Below are positions 43,336 through 53,200 of a stretch of DNA of 64,000 bases, piece by piece. Within the stretch, counting starts at the first letter, position 1. Every line of letters starts with the position of its first letter. The position numbers and the translations under genes are program-made. The notes beneath the pieces were generated by a model, which ran no database searches, had not been told where the DNA came from, and saw only the letters and a list, made by a program, of their open reading frames with translations. The DNA comes from Sphingomonas sp. PP-CE-3A-406 (lineage in GTDB: Bacteria > Pseudomonadota > Alphaproteobacteria > Sphingomonadales > Sphingomonadaceae), in the NCBI RefSeq assembly GCF_003688625.1, contig NZ_RCWY01000001.1, positions 1-64,000 of the forward strand, in the 5' to 3' direction.

Positions 43336-43604
43336 GTATAGGTGCCATACAGTTCGTAGTTCAGCTGTCCGCCTTTCGTCAGGATCGATACGCCGTTCTG
43401 GTAGGTGCTGTCCGGAACCGACGCAGTCAATTTTCGCGCCCAATGTTTGCCAACGGTCCGCGGCACGTACCCCGTGACTGCACGCGCGATCGCACCGATC
43501 CACAGGCGCGTAGCAGGATCACGGCAGTGGTCTCGCCCATAGCCTGCATCGCCTATCGAGGTGTACAGCAGGGGTGGGAACCCTTGCCGTACTGCAGCGC
43601 AGCA

Positions 43605-44168
43605 TCAGTTCGGTGCGCAGCCATCGGCGATACCGGACAATCCCATGTTCACCAGCGCCGCCACATCGCCGACGGTGGCGGTCTTCGTATCCTTGGGGAG
43701 AGACAAATCGTGCGATCCGTGACCGTCGTCGATCGGCGTCACGACACGGTTACCCTCGTCATGCTCGGCAAAATTACCGACTTTCGTCCAATCGACTACC
43801 ACGGGTCCCTTGGTCGTGACAAAGGCCGTCTGGCAGCGTGACCGGAGCTGAAAGTCCTTGATTGCCGCGCCGTCGATCGTTCCGAACTGGATGAGCACGG
43901 GGCGGATCGTGCCGGCACCCGTTGTATTCGTCCGGTCCAGCGATTGCGCCGCAGGCGCGTCTTCGGACGCATTTTCCGTCGCTGGCAGCGGAGCCGAAGG
44001 TTCTCGCGCGGCCATGTTACCGCTGGCGTTCACGTCGGTGCTCGTGTCGGCGGCTGGCTGCGCGACGGACGCCGCGGCGTTGCCGTTCTCTGCGGCCGAA
44101 CCATTGGCGCTCGCACCACATCCGGCGAGCCCGACGGCGAGCGCCAGCATTACAGAACGCGAAACCAT
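43605..44168 (-). CDS. Lipoprotein, probable lysozyme-effector immunity
   Basis: 187 residues. Lipobox AVGLAGC near residue 17, then an Ala/Ser/Glu-rich linker and a C-terminal domain (about 95-185) shared with the 42,859-43,335 product (SRCQTAFVTT, VDWTKVGNFAEHDEGN, PIDDGHGSHDLSLP). The ATG overlaps the effector stop (TGATG) and GGAG lies about 10 bases upstream, so both genes are made together. The lipid anchor would place it in the periplasm, where the effector acts. Confidence 0.72.
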   Translation of the reverse strand: MVSRSVMLALAVGLAGCGASANGSAAENGNAAASVAQPAADTSTDVNASGNMAAREPSAPLPATENASEDAPAAQSLDRTNTTGAGTIRPVLIQFGTIDGAAIKDFQLRSRCQTAFVTTKGPVVVDWTKVGNFAEHDEGNRVVTPIDDGHGSHDLSLPKDTKTATVGDVAALVNMGLSGIADGCAPN

Positions 44169-45163
44169 CACTTATATTCTCCGTATAGAAAGAGCTTACT
44201 CTCGGCAGCGCGTCGGGTCACCAAACTGCGGACCATCTGGCCCTTGGAATAGACGTGGCGCTTGATCTCGACCATCGCGTCGTGAAGCTTGCCCTCGTTG
44301 ACCAGTTTGGTGGTCTTGGACCAGCCGCCGCCGGGGTTGTATGCATAGGATACGAGCGCATCGAATTCATGCTGATGCAGCGGTACCTTGATCGCACGCT
44401 TGACGCGGTCCTCGTATGACCCGACGATCCGGCGCAGCAGCAAGGCTTCCTGGTCGATCGAAATGTTGATGACGGACTTGTTGTCCTTCACAAATTGCGT
44501 CGCCGGCGCGCCCGATCGGCCTGCACCCGCCGCGGCGGTCTTCGCGGCCTCGATCGGTACGCCGATTGCGGTCAGATCCGATTGAACCTCCGCACTGGAG
44601 CGATCCTTCATGTCGTAGCCGGGTCCGATCGTCACGCCGCTGCCGGCGGTCGGGTGATGCAGCCGATTGCTGACGCCGCGTTGCGACTCATGTTCGACGA
44701 TGAAGCGCCGGCCTTCTCGAGACATGTGCATGCTCGACACCGGGCTGGCCGTGCCCGCCGGCATCGCGGCGGTGCGGGCGCGTTCGCGGGCGGGCTCGAC
44801 GGCGGCTTTCAGGGGCCCGGGATCGCCCTTGCCGACACTTGCCGCGCTGGCTGCGGTCTGCGCCTTCTGGAAGGCGGCGGAACGGGTTCCAGGAATCGCG
44901 ACGGTGCGCGTCGGTGTGCCGGCGGGGATGGCGCGCGCCGGGCTGGCGTAGCCGGCACCGTTGCCGGTCAAGACGCCCATCGTCATCGGGCCGGCGATGC
45001 CGTCGGGGGGATAGAGCCCGTTACGCCGCTGACCCAGCCGCACCGCGCGCTCGGTCTGCGGACCGAAGACGCCATCGGCGCCGAGTTGCGGGTCGTACTG
45101 GCGCAACAGCGTCTGTAGATTTCGGACGTCCTCGCCACGGCTTCCAACGCGTAACATCGCCAT
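44168..45163 (-). CDS. Peptidoglycan-binding lysozyme, T6SS effector candidate
   Basis: 331 residues from the ATG at 45,163 (GGAG 9 bases upstream). Residues about 4-66 are a PG_binding_1 domain (GSRGEDVRNLQTLLRQYD, DGVFGPQTERAV). A Pro/Ala linker leads to a lysozyme-like domain (about 145-331) with a likely catalytic Glu in FIVEHESQRG, then VTIGPGYDM and HQHEFDALVSYAYNPGGG, as in phage-type or pesticin-type muramidases. No signal peptide, so export needs another route; the T6SS locus provides it. Followed by two putative immunity genes. Confidence 0.8.
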   Translation of the reverse strand: MAMLRVGSRGEDVRNLQTLLRQYDPQLGADGVFGPQTERAVRLGQRRNGLYPPDGIAGPMTMGVLTGNGAGYASPARAIPAGTPTRTVAIPGTRSAAFQKAQTAASAASVGKGDPGPLKAAVEPARERARTAAMPAGTASPVSSMHMSREGRRFIVEHESQRGVSNRLHHPTAGSGVTIGPGYDMKDRSSAEVQSDLTAIGVPIEAAKTAAAGAGRSGAPATQFVKDNKSVINISIDQEALLLRRIVGSYEDRVKRAIKVPLHQHEFDALVSYAYNPGGGWSKTTKLVNEGKLHDAMVEIKRHVYSKGQMVRSLVTRRAAESKLFLYGEYK

Positions 45164-45482
45164 CCTTCCTGTCTCCTGGTCGTGGATACTACCCAATTCC
45201 ACAGGCTTGCACCTCAATGCAGCGGGTGGGCCAGCCTGCAACGGGCCCGGTCGTGCGGCGACTACAATAGATCGAAAGCGAATGATCTCCAGCCGATTTT
45301 ACAAGTTTTTTGAGGTTAACCATAGTCTTCGAAAGATCACAGCGACTTCGCATCTATGCATGGCGTAAAAATGTCGTCATGGTCCGCCGGGCCTTTCAAG
45401 GCGTCGTGCGTATCCCCAAAGGAGAGCGACAGTTCGTCTGTCTGCAAATCGCACGTCGTTATCGGCAACGCGCGGGGGATTG
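45164..45482. other. Divergent spacer, effector operon / two-partner secretion operon
   Basis: 319 bases with no gene. It should hold the promoters of the leftward lysozyme module and the rightward TpsB operon. The centre (45,270-45,345) is AT-rich for this region. No operator was recognised. Confidence 0.4.
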
Positions 45483-47216
45483 ATGACATCGAAAGTATGG
45501 CGTTCATACGTGCTTATGATGGCTGGCGTTGCAGGGGGGGCGCTTCTTGCGCAGCCTGTTGCAGCGCAAGTAGTTCTGCCTTCTCGTCAGGAAGTCACTC
45601 CACCCGCACCTGACACGCGCCAGGAATCGGCGGTCAGCGTCGATTCGAGCCGTGCGCTGGAACAGCCCGCCTGTCCGTTCGAGACGTCGTCGCTCAAGGT
45701 CACGCTGACCACGCTAAGCTTCGTGCGGCCGGATGGCGGCGCGTTGCAACCCGAGATCGCCGAAGCGGTCGCCGGCATCGACGTGCCGCAGGGCGAGCAG
45801 CCGATCAGCGTCGTCTGCGCGCTACGCGACCGTGCCAACGCCGCGCTGCGACATGCGGGCTGGGTAGCGTCGGTGCAGATCCCCGCACAGGAGATCACGG
45901 GCGGAACGTTGCATTTGCAGGTCGTGACCGCGCGCATCGTCGAAGTTCGCGTGCGTGGATCGGCCGGGCCGTATGATTCGATCCTGCGCGAGCGGATCGC
46001 GCAGATCCAGGCGCTCGATCCGCTGAACGAGAAGAAGGCCGAGCGGCTGTTGCTGCTCGCGGGCGATATCCCGGGGCTCGAGGTGCAGTTGTCGCTACGT
46101 CCGGCAGGAACGCGACAGGGCGAGGTGATCGGCGAATTGTCGCTCGCGTTCCGCCGGTTCGCGGTGATCGCCAACGTGCAGAACCAGAATAGTCGGCTGA
46201 CCGGGCGTGAGACGGGCTATGCGCGGGCCGAGATCTATGGGCTGACCGGGCTGTCCGACGTCACCTATGTCGGCGTGTCGTCGACCGCGGACTTCAAGGA
46301 ACAGCGCGTCGTGCAAGCGGGGCACATCATGGGTCTCGATCGCAACGGCACGACGCTGGGCGCGCGCTTCACCTACGCATGGTCGCGTCCCGACCTCGGT
46401 GCACTCGACCTGCGGACCAATACGCTGATCACCGGGTTCGATCTGGCACGACCGCTGATCCGGTCGTTGCGGACCAACCTGCGTGCGACAGGCGGCTTCG
46501 ACTATGTCGATCAGCGCTCGGTTGTGCGGACGGAGGGTGGGTCGGTGCCGTTGACTCTCGATAAGCTGCGGATCGGCTTTATCGGTATCGATGGCGACTA
46601 TCGCACGGTGCGGTACGACGGCGCGACCGCATTCTCGATCGCCAGTTCGCTGCAGGTCCGCAAGGGCGTCGATGTGCTCGGATCGAGTGATATCGGCTTT
46701 GCAAACGGTCGGCTGACCTCGCGGATCGACGGTAATTCGCGCGCGCTGGTGGTGCGTGGTACGGTCGACACGGTGATCGGGGTCGGTCCTATCTTCAGTC
46801 TGGCCGGCCAAGGCCAGGCGCAATGGACGAACGACCCGCTGCTGAACTACGAGGAATTCTCGGTCGGCAATCTGACGATCGGTCGCGGCTACGATCCGGG
46901 CGTGAGCACCGGCGATCGTGCGGTCGGCGGTCGCGGCGAAGTCCGCGCCGAACTGCCGTTGATCACCGGCCTCGGGACGCAGCTGTTCGGTTTCTACGAC
47001 CACGTCTATCTGCGCAATCTCGATCGCAATGCGATAGAGCCGAAGCGCACCTATCGCAGCTATGGCGGGGGCGCCCGCTTCTCGTTGCCGGGGCTGCTGG
47101 TGCTCGAGGTGATGTATGCGCATCCGCTGGATCGGGTTTTGAAGCTGGACGAGAAGCGCCCGCCCAACCGCGTGCTGGTGTCGTTGACCGCGCAATTCCG
47201 CGACAAGACGCGCTGA
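45483..47216 (+). CDS. TpsB outer-membrane transporter (FhaC/ShlB family)
   Basis: 577 residues. A signal peptide ends in PVAAQ. Two POTRA-like domains follow (about 65-145, with FVRPDGGALQPEIAEAV, and about 145-215 with DPLNEKKAERLLLLAGDIPG), then a 16-strand barrel ending in RVLVSLTAQFRDKTR. A C-terminal aromatic end is not present, but the VRGY-like VGRGYDPGV motif of the L6 loop is close to the family VRGY tip. It translocates the TpsA exoprotein encoded 34 bases downstream. Start at the ATG 45,483 with GGGGG upstream. Confidence 0.9.
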   Translation: MTSKVWRSYVLMMAGVAGGALLAQPVAAQVVLPSRQEVTPPAPDTRQESAVSVDSSRALEQPACPFETSSLKVTLTTLSFVRPDGGALQPEIAEAVAGIDVPQGEQPISVVCALRDRANAALRHAGWVASVQIPAQEITGGTLHLQVVTARIVEVRVRGSAGPYDSILRERIAQIQALDPLNEKKAERLLLLAGDIPGLEVQLSLRPAGTRQGEVIGELSLAFRRFAVIANVQNQNSRLTGRETGYARAEIYGLTGLSDVTYVGVSSTADFKEQRVVQAGHIMGLDRNGTTLGARFTYAWSRPDLGALDLRTNTLITGFDLARPLIRSLRTNLRATGGFDYVDQRSVVRTEGGSVPLTLDKLRIGFIGIDGDYRTVRYDGATAFSIASSLQVRKGVDVLGSSDIGFANGRLTSRIDGNSRALVVRGTVDTVIGVGPIFSLAGQGQAQWTNDPLLNYEEFSVGNLTIGRGYDPGVSTGDRAVGGRGEVRAELPLITGLGTQLFGFYDHVYLRNLDRNAIEPKRTYRSYGGGARFSLPGLLVLEVMYAHPLDRVLKLDEKRPPNRVLVSLTAQFRDKTR

Positions 47217-47250
47217 CCCGCGCGCCGTACCGAGTTTAGGGGAGCCTTCG

Positions 47251-50200
47251 ATGTCCATCCCATTATACCGTCGCCATATCCGCCGCACGCTGGCGATCAG
47301 CACCGTGCTCGCAAGCGGCTGTGTACCCGCGGTCGGATGGGCACAGGCGCTGCCCAGGCCGAGCGACGTGAGGGCGGTGATTCCGTCGCCCGGCGGCGGC
47401 AACCCGACCGTCACGCGCTCGGGCTCGACCTTGTCGGTCGATCTCAAGGCCACCAGCACGGTGATCGACTGGAACGGCTTCAATGTGCCGACGGGAGCGA
47501 CGGCGGAGTTCACCGACGGTCGGGGGGTGGCGCTTGCGCGCAACATCGCCGTACTCAACCGCGACGTATCGGGATCGGCGGCCGTCACGCAGATCCTCGG
47601 CACGCTCAAGTCCGATACGAACGTCGCGGTCTGGGTCTTCAATCCCAACGGCATCCTCGTCGGATCGGGCGCCGAGATCAACACCGGGTCGCTCGTGCTG
47701 ACGACGTTGAAGCCCGATCAGGCGAATTTTCTCGCCGGTAACGATCTCGGCGGCAGCTACGGCCTCGGCAAAGGAGGTGGCACCGCCGGCGATATCCTCG
47801 TCCAGTCGGGCGCGACGATCACGCTGTCGAGCGGCAACCGCGGGCTGATCATGGTCGCGCCCAAGATCACCTCGGCCGGCACGCTGATCGCGGGCAATCA
47901 GGATGTCGCCTTCGTTACCGCGACCGAGGTGACGCTGAACTACGCCGCCGGCAGTCCCTTGTCGGTGACGTTGGACAAGGGAACGTCGGTCGCCGGCACC
48001 AGCCAGCTCGTGACCGGGTCGGTCAGCGGCCGGAACGTCGTGTTCGCGCTCGCCTCCAAGGCCAACGTCACCGATGCCCTGCTCAGTGTCGATGCATCCG
48101 TCACCAGCGCCTCGAACGGCGACAACGGCATCGTGCTGTCGGCGGGGCGCAGCGGTAACGGCGTGACCGTGGGCAGCACGGCGACCGAGACCGGCGGTGT
48201 GGTCGGCATCGGCGGGTCCGGCGCATGGCGTGCGATCAATGACGATGTGACGCTGACCGCGAACGGTGCGGTGGCGCTGACCGGCACGCTGCGGTCGGGC
48301 GGCGACGTCGTCGTCAACGCTGGGGGGCTCGCCAGCGTGGCGGGCGCGGTCACGGCAGGCAATGACTACCGCGTCGCCGGGACCGGCGTCACGCTGGGGC
48401 GCTCGACGTCGGTCGTGCAGTCGGCGGTCGACGTGGTCGACATTACCTCAACCAATGGGACCTTGTCCGGCGGCGCTGGACTGACGCTTCGCGCCAACGC
48501 GAATGGCGCGGGCAACAACTTGATGACGCTGTCGACGGCTGGCGCGGCAGGCGGTGATATCGTCTTCGCCAAGGGCTCGTCGATCGAGGGCGGTCCTAAC
48601 CTCGACTCCGACGTCCGAATCGGCGTCGGGGTCGCGGGCAACGCGATATCGCTCGGGGACGTGTCGGCACGCGGTCTGCTCGGCGCAGTCGGCGGTGGCG
48701 CCTATACCAACGGGCTGTCGGTCGGCGGCCCGCTGGACCTTGGCGATGTGACCACGCGGTCGGCGTTGTCGCTGAGTTCGGGAGGCAGCTTGACCGCCGG
48801 CGTGCTGACATCAGGGGGCGCCGTTACGCTGAACGGTACCGGCGCGATGGGCCTGGCGGCAGTCGATGCGAGCGGTGACATCGCGCTGAACGGGAGTGGC
48901 GCAACGACGGTGTCGAGCGGCCTCGTCAGCCGGGGAGCGTCCAGCGACATTACGATCGCACGCGATGGCGCCTTCACGGTGACAGGCGCGGTGACCGCCG
49001 GTGGGATTTTGACGATCGGAACGACCGCAGCGACCGCCGAGTCGACCGCCATCGGCGGCGCGGTCGGCGCACGCGACATCAGCGTCGTGACCAGCGGCGC
49101 GCAGACCTATGGCGGCGCGGTGAGGGCAACTGGTGGTCTCACCGCAACGGCTGGTGGCGCGTTCACCTCGTCCGGGGCGATTACCGCTGCGAATACGGTA
49201 ACGCTCACCGGCGCGAGTCTGGGGCTGAACGCCGTGACAAGCACGAACGGCGATCTCACGCTCGTCGCGACGAGCGGGGGCATTGCGGGGATTGCGCCCA
49301 ACGGCGTACGCCTGACCGCCGGTGGTGCCTTGAGCGCGACCGCGGCCAACGGCGCGGTAACGGTAGCCAGCGGCACTGCGAACGGCGGTGTTCTTCGACT
49401 GACGGGCAGCGGCGGTGCGACGGCGGGCAGTTTGACCGGCAGCAACGACGTCATTGTCGACGCGGGGGGATCGGCCGCGATCGTCTCGGGCACCGTTACG
49501 GCGGGACGCAACTATGCGGTCAACGGCGGCTCGGTTTCGCTGGGAACGACGGGATCCGGACCGATCGGCGTCGTCTCGCAGGCCGCCCGAGGCGCGGTGA
49601 CGATCAGCGGGGGTGCGGGGGGCATAATCGGGCTCGACCGGCTGACCTTGCAGTCCAATTCGGACGGTGCGGGCAGCGAAGCGCTCGAGCTTGCGATCGC
49701 CGACACGACGAATGGCGCGATCGCCTTCGCGCCGGGAACGACACTGAGAGGCGGGTCGGCCTCGCAATCTGACGTCGTGATCCGCTCCGGCGTCGCGGAG
49801 GGCAGCGTCGCGCTTGGCAACGTCGTTGCGCGCAACCTGCTCGGCGCGGTCGGTACCGATACCGCGACCAGCGGTCTCACGCGTACATCCGCGCTCTCGC
49901 TCGGTAACGCCACGCTCACCGGCCCCTTGTCGCTGTCTGGTGCGGGGCTTGCGACCGGTGCGCTGACCGCCGGCGGGGTTGTGACGTTGACCTCCTCGTC
50001 CACCCTGACGACGGGTGCGATCAGCACCGCCGACGCCGTCACCGCCGTAGCAGCGGGCAATCTGCGGATCGCATCGGCACGCGGCGTCACGGGCGTGACG
50101 CTGACGTCGACCGGTGGCGATGTCGACGTCGCGGGAGCGTTGAGCGCGACGGCCGGCCCCGTGACTGTCGTGGCGAATGTCGGTGCGGCGCGCTTGCTGG

Positions 50201-53200
50201 GCGCGGTGACCGCAGGGGGCGATTACCGTGTTTCGGGCGGGTCGGTCACGCTCGGCGGCGTGCAGGCGGCGGTGGGCGCGGTCTCGATTGCCGCGACGGC
50301 CGGCACGCTGACCGGCGCGTCCGGACTTTCGCTGACGTCGGGAAGCGATGGCCGGACGGCGCAATCGCTTGCGTTGTCGGCAACCGGTGGAATCGGGTTC
50401 GCTGCGAACAGCGTGATCAATGGTGGTCTGGCACAGCAGGGCGCGGTCACCGTCGATGGCGGCGCGAACGCGATCACGCTCGGCGACGTCAACGGTCGAT
50501 CGCTGGTCTTCAATGCGGGGCAACCGCTGACCGGGGCGCTGACGACCGGCGACATCGCAGTCGTCGATGGCCTGTCGATCACCGGCGGCGCGGCGGGAAT
50601 CCGTCTCGGCGACGTTTCGGTCTCGTCGGGCGGGTTGGCGATCACCGCGGTGGACGGCGGGGTCAATTTCGGCAACGCGGCGGTCAGCGGTGATCTGGCG
50701 GTGTCGGGATCGCGGATCGATTACCGCAAGATCGATGCCAACGCAGTCGATCTTCGATCGGTCGGCACCTCCGCAACGGGTATCGCCGGGGGACTGATCG
50801 ATGCGAGCGGACCGGTGACGATCACCGCGACCGACGGCATAGGCGGGGTCGCGACCGGCGCAATCACCACGAAATCCAACCTGACGATCAACTCGGTCGG
50901 CGAGATCCGCCTCGATAGCGTCGATGCCGGGGGCACGGCTGACCTGGCGACGCTGACCAATCCGGCCGATGTGCTGATCGTCAACGGTCTCACCACGGTC
51001 GGCAAGGTCACGATCGCCTCGACGCGCGACATCCGCGCACCGTTCATCACCAGCACCGGCAGCAGCCTCGCGCTCAGCGCCCCCAACGGCGACGTCACCG
51101 GGTACCTGCCGGGCACGACGATCGAGCTCAATACCGGCGTCGATGGCGGCTATACGGTGGACGGTGGGCGCGCGGTGCGGCTGGGCGCGGTGACCGGCGG
51201 TCCGGTCTCGTTGCGCGCGGATACGATCGAGATCGGTTCGATCAGTGTCGGTACCAACCTCGTCAAGCTGTTTGCGGACAGCGGCGATCTCACTATCCGC
51301 AACGGGATCAAGGCCGGGTTGGTCGACCTCCGCGCGTCGGGCGCAGTCTCGGTCGGCGGCCTGATCGACGCGAGCGATGCGGTCACGCTGACCAGCACCG
51401 ACAGGTTGTCGTTCGGCGGCATCCGCGGACTTTCGGTCACGGCAAACTCGGGCGGTGCGATCACCGGCGGCGCGATCCGGAGCACCGGCGCGATCGACCT
51501 GATCGGCGGCTCGCTCCGGGTCGGCGATCTGACCAGTGCCACCGGCGCGATAACGCTCCAGGCCGTGTCGGGAAAGCTCGTGACCGGCGATCTGACCGCC
51601 GTCACCGGGATCGGCGCGCTCGCGCGCGGCGACGACCTGTCGGTGGGGGCGGTCACAGTGTCGGGCGGCAGCGCCAACCTGGCCTCGACGGCCGGCGATG
51701 CGCGGCTCGACAGCGGCTCCGCGAGCGGCGACATCGTGTTGAGCGCGGCAGGCGTCGCCGCATCGCCCGGCGCGATCCTGGCGGGGGGCAATTATCTGGT
51801 CACCGGCGGGACGGTCTTGCTGGGGCGCAACGTCACGCAGGAAGCGGGCGGCCGTATCGCGATCACCGCCACCAGTGGCAATATCGGCGCAGGCGATAGG
51901 CTTGTGTTGATCGCGAACAGCGGCAACGGCGTCGCGGGCGATGCGATGTTGCTCGATGCGGCGGGCGCGATCGACCTGCTCGGCTCGCGCATTTCCGTCC
52001 GCAACAGTGGCGCGCTGGGGTTGCGCGCGGGATCGGGCAAGACCGTGACGCTCGGCGATATCGATGCCGGGCTCGTCGGCGGCATCGCCACGGCCGCGGA
52101 TGGCAGCCGTTCGGTCTCGACGCTGTTTGCCAATGACGCGGCGTTCACGGCCGGTACGATCCGCGCGGCGAATCTGGGAATCGCTCTGTCGGCGGGCGAT
52201 CTCGCGATCGATGCTGTTACGACGACGCAGGCGACGCAATTGTCGACGGCGGCAGGCGCGATCAGGGTCGGGTCGATCACCGCGGATACCTTCGCGGTGG
52301 ACGCAAGCGACGTGCTGGCGGGTGGTGCGTACGCGTCGCGCGGGGATAACAGCGTGGCGGCGGGCAGTATCGGATTGACCAGCCTCACCGCCAGCGTCGG
52401 GTCGACCAGCGCGGCTGCGCGCACCGGCGATATCGCGATCGCCACGGTCGCGGCGGGTAGCACCGCGACGCTCACCGCACCCGGTGCGATCGGTGTCCGA
52501 TCGATCACGGCGAACGCGCTGACGCTCGACGCGGGCGGTACGGTGATTGGGGGAACCTATGCCATCAAGGACGCGACGTCGGTTGCCGGGCAATCGATCC
52601 GGCTTGCCGGTCTCACGTCCGAGACCGGGAGCATCACTGCGACGGCTCGACGGGACGGCATTGCGATCGATCAGCTCGCTGCAGGGGGCGGCGCAACACT
52701 CACCGCACCCGGTACGATCGCGATCGGCGGCCTGACGGCGAATACGCTGACCGCCACGGGGGGCGGTGCGCTGTCGGGTGGCGACTTCACGACGACGGGT
52801 ATGGCATCGCTGACCGGGCGGTCGATCGCGCTGACCGGGGTCACGACGACGCAGGGATCGCTGACCGCCAGCGCGACCGGCGGCGACCTGGCGATCGGCC
52901 GAGTGACGGCCGGGGGCTTGGCGACGCTGACCGGAACCGGCGCGGTTACGGTGAATGGCCTGACAGCGGGCGCACTGGCGGTGGATGCAGGGGGCGGCCT
53001 TTCAGGTGGCACCTACGCGGTGAACGGCGCGGCGTCGGTGGCCGGGCAGGCGGTTACGCTGGCTGGGCTGACGTCCGACACGGGCGACGTGACGGCGACG
53101 GCGCGCGCGGGCGACATTGCCATCACCCGGCTTGTCGCTGGCGGCGCGGCAACAGCCACGGCGAGCGGTGCGGTGGCTATCGGTGAGTTTGGCGCAAAGG

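Noticed and set aside
48811..52593. 1,260-residue open frame antisense to the TpsA gene, and similar long antisense frames at 36,730-39,522 and 32,841-34,895
   Set aside because: High GC and strong third-position bias in the real genes keep the opposite strand open. The translated products are Arg/Asp-rich without domain features, and the sense genes are unmistakable.
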